From JAZDFC01 sp043808235 (GTDB lineage: Bacteria; Bacteroidota; Ignavibacteria; Ignavibacteriales; Melioribacteraceae), in NCBI GenBank assembly GCA_043808235.1, contig JAZDFC010000114.1, positions 1 through 25,489 of the forward strand: a stretch of DNA of 25,489 nucleotides. The letters are read 5' to 3'. A program made the position numbers and the translations under genes. Shown one piece after another: positions 24,229 to 25,489 of the stretch. The notes beneath the pieces are model-generated. The model saw only the letters and a list, made by a program, of their open reading frames with translations, made no database searches and was not told where the DNA came from. How positions within the stretch are numbered: position 1 is the first letter of the stretch; each line of letters opens with the position of its first letter.

Positions 24229-25489
24229 TGTTTTTTTCCGTTTCCTCTTTTAATTTTTGCACTTCTTTTTTGAAGTTTTCAATATCTATTTTAAATGAAG
24301 AATCATTTATATTAATCTGGAATGATTTCATGAGTGAATCTACTTTGATCCCGAAATTTTCCCATTTTTCAATATTGCTTGCTTTCAAACCGAGTTCAAT
24401 GCTATTTGTAATTAGTTCATCGAGATTATCGAGATTAAATTCAAAGTTGAAGTCCCCCGGTTCTTCGTCAGGGATATTTACACTACCTGTACTCCTTGTA
24501 CTCGATCTTGTTTTATGACCCGGATGAACGCTTGAAATCCTTTCAATCCTTTTATTAAGACTATCAATTTGCTTGTTATATTTGTCCAGTACTACCTGTT
24601 GTTTTACCTTTTTACCAATCTTTGGAATAAAAATCTTAACGTACCGGGAGGAATCATTGTCATTCACCATTACCGAAAATTCAGGGACAGGCACAACATC
24701 GACTGGATATGGAGCTTCAGGAATATTTATATTGAAGGAAAATTTAAATTCTTCCAAGGCTTTTGCTCCATGCTTTACAGCGGCTTCATAGCTTACTATC
24801 GATTTTTCAAGCGCCGCTTCATCAATATTGCAGGCAACCTGAAAGACGGTATCCGGAGCAATAAAAATGAAATCATTGGTTTTCTCATCCTTCACATCAT
24901 TCAATGCCGCCTGAAGTTCCAAATCGTCTCCGGCTTCGAGAAATATGGGTGCAAATTCTTCGCTTTTTTCTTTATTTGCTTTCTGAGCAAAATTTACAAT
25001 ATCAAGAAGAATAAGTTTTCTTAAATCCGCAAGGTTGGCATTTACGGCAATTGTGTTGTTATCATTATATAAAATATTTTGATATATCTCATCTTTATGG
25101 GAATTAAGAATCGAATCAAGCTGATCGCGTTCATCCGAAGATAAATCAAGATATTTTATCAGTCTATTGTAATTATCAGTATCTTCACGCCAAACTGATG
25201 GTTTCAATTGAAGAATCTCTCCTTCAGGGGAATCGTTTTCGATATGAAGAACCTGCTTTTTGTCTTTATCTATTGGAAGGTTTCTATACAAAGCAAAATT
25301 CAGCACATCCTCATTTGTTAAGTTCGTCTTGGAAATTAATGGTTTCAGATTATCCGTATATAGACTAAGAAGAGCGCCTCTACCCTCTTCAACCAGGTTA
25401 TTGATGTTACCTTTGTTTGATTTGAAGATTATTAGCAACGCAATTGTTAGAATTATAAGACCAATGCCCGGAATCCATTTTCTTAAATT
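24206..25489 (-). CDS. Single-pass membrane-anchored protein of unknown family (5' end outside window)
   Basis: The frame stays open to the window edge without a convincing start, so only the C-terminal ~427 residues are seen. At the edge it reads LRKWIPGIGLIILTIALLII, a membrane anchor preceded by basic residues. The rest is polar and probably extracytoplasmic (inference). Segment YLDLSSDERDQLDSILNSHK resembles the LTxxQ-type helices of CpxP/Spy proteins, but only loosely. A central beta-rich part, a serine/threonine-rich linker (KTRSSTRSTGS) and a charged coiled-coil end (ENFKKEVQKLKEETEK) follow. I do not recognise the family. Its last codons overlap the next phosphatase gene by 23 bases, so it belongs to the same operon and may provide its external sensor. 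Confidence 0.75.
   Translation of the reverse strand, partial: NLRKWIPGIGLIILTIALLIIFKSNKGNINNLVEEGRGALLSLYTDNLKPLISKTNLTNEDVLNFALYRNLPIDKDKKQVLHIENDSPEGEILQLKPSVWREDTDNYNRLIKYLDLSSDERDQLDSILNSHKDEIYQNILYNDNNTIAVNANLADLRKLILLDIVNFAQKANKEKSEEFAPIFLEAGDDLELQAALNDVKDEKTNDFIFIAPDTVFQVACNIDEAALEKSIVSYEAAVKHGAKALEEFKFSFNINIPEAPYPVDVVPVPEFSVMVNDNDSSRYVKIFIPKIGKKVKQQVVLDKYNKQIDSLNKRIERISSVHPGHKTRSSTRSTGSVNIPDEEPGDFNFEFNLDNLDELITNSIELGLKASNIEKWENFGIKVDSLMKSFQININDSSFKIDIENFKKEVQKLKEETEKNSDKKLPK

Noticed and set aside
24569..25024. A 151-codon + strand frame opposite the unknown single-pass protein gene
   Set aside because: Its composition is cysteine- and aromatic-rich nonsense without a domain, and the - strand gene has clear protein-like features and operon linkage.

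Overview
The window looks like a chromosomal segment of a free-living member of the Bacteroidota/Chlorobi side of the tree, most plausibly an Ignavibacteria-like organism (inference). Three kinds of evidence support this. Several gene starts are preceded by a Bacteroidota-type -7 element (TAnnTTTG), yet many genes also carry good Shine-Dalgarno sequences (GGAGG, AGGAG), which flavobacteria usually lack. The gene products (Omp85 barrel, lipoproteins, TolC-RND pump) indicate a Gram-negative envelope. The DNA is AT-rich. No rRNA, tRNA, CRISPR array, insertion sequence or phage gene was seen, and no gene-free stretch exceeds 300 bases.

Left part (1-9280), mostly conserved housekeeping genes on the + strand: the 3' end of an Omp85/D15 outer-membrane barrel gene; a convergent FmdB-type zinc-ribbon gene; a doubly anchored lipoprotein; a prs-rplY(ctc)-pth cluster (PRPP synthesis, ribosomal protein L25, peptidyl-tRNA hydrolase); an rpsF-ssb-rpsR-rplI operon; and secD-secF. 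Three of these transcription units (prs, rpsF, secD) begin with nearly the same promoter, TTG(A/C)(A/C)(A/C/T)-N17-TATATTTG. The rpsF leader can fold in two mutually exclusive ways, one of which covers the ribosome-binding site. Clear intrinsic terminators follow rplI and secF.

Middle part (9280-17131): a complete tripartite efflux operon (TolC-like outer-membrane factor, lipoprotein membrane-fusion protein, HAE1-type RND pump) ending in a small PII-like protein. Then come an AT-rich, cysteine-containing lipoprotein of unknown function and a convergent DedA-family membrane protein with a cluster of ATCATAAAAA repeats upstream of it.

Right part (17132-25489), all on the - strand: a tightly coupled partner-switching locus. 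In transcription order it encodes a single-pass protein of unknown family (5' end outside the window), a multi-spanning membrane GAF-SpoIIE phosphatase, a STAS anti-sigma-antagonist-type protein, an RsbW-like HATPase, a soluble tandem-GAF SpoIIE phosphatase, and a PDZ/multi-TM/GAF SpoIIE phosphatase. Stops and starts overlap or lie within a few bases. The three phosphatases therefore appear to feed one STAS/kinase switch from different sensory inputs. No sigma factor is encoded in the window, so the output of the switch is unknown. This locus is the most interesting part of the window.
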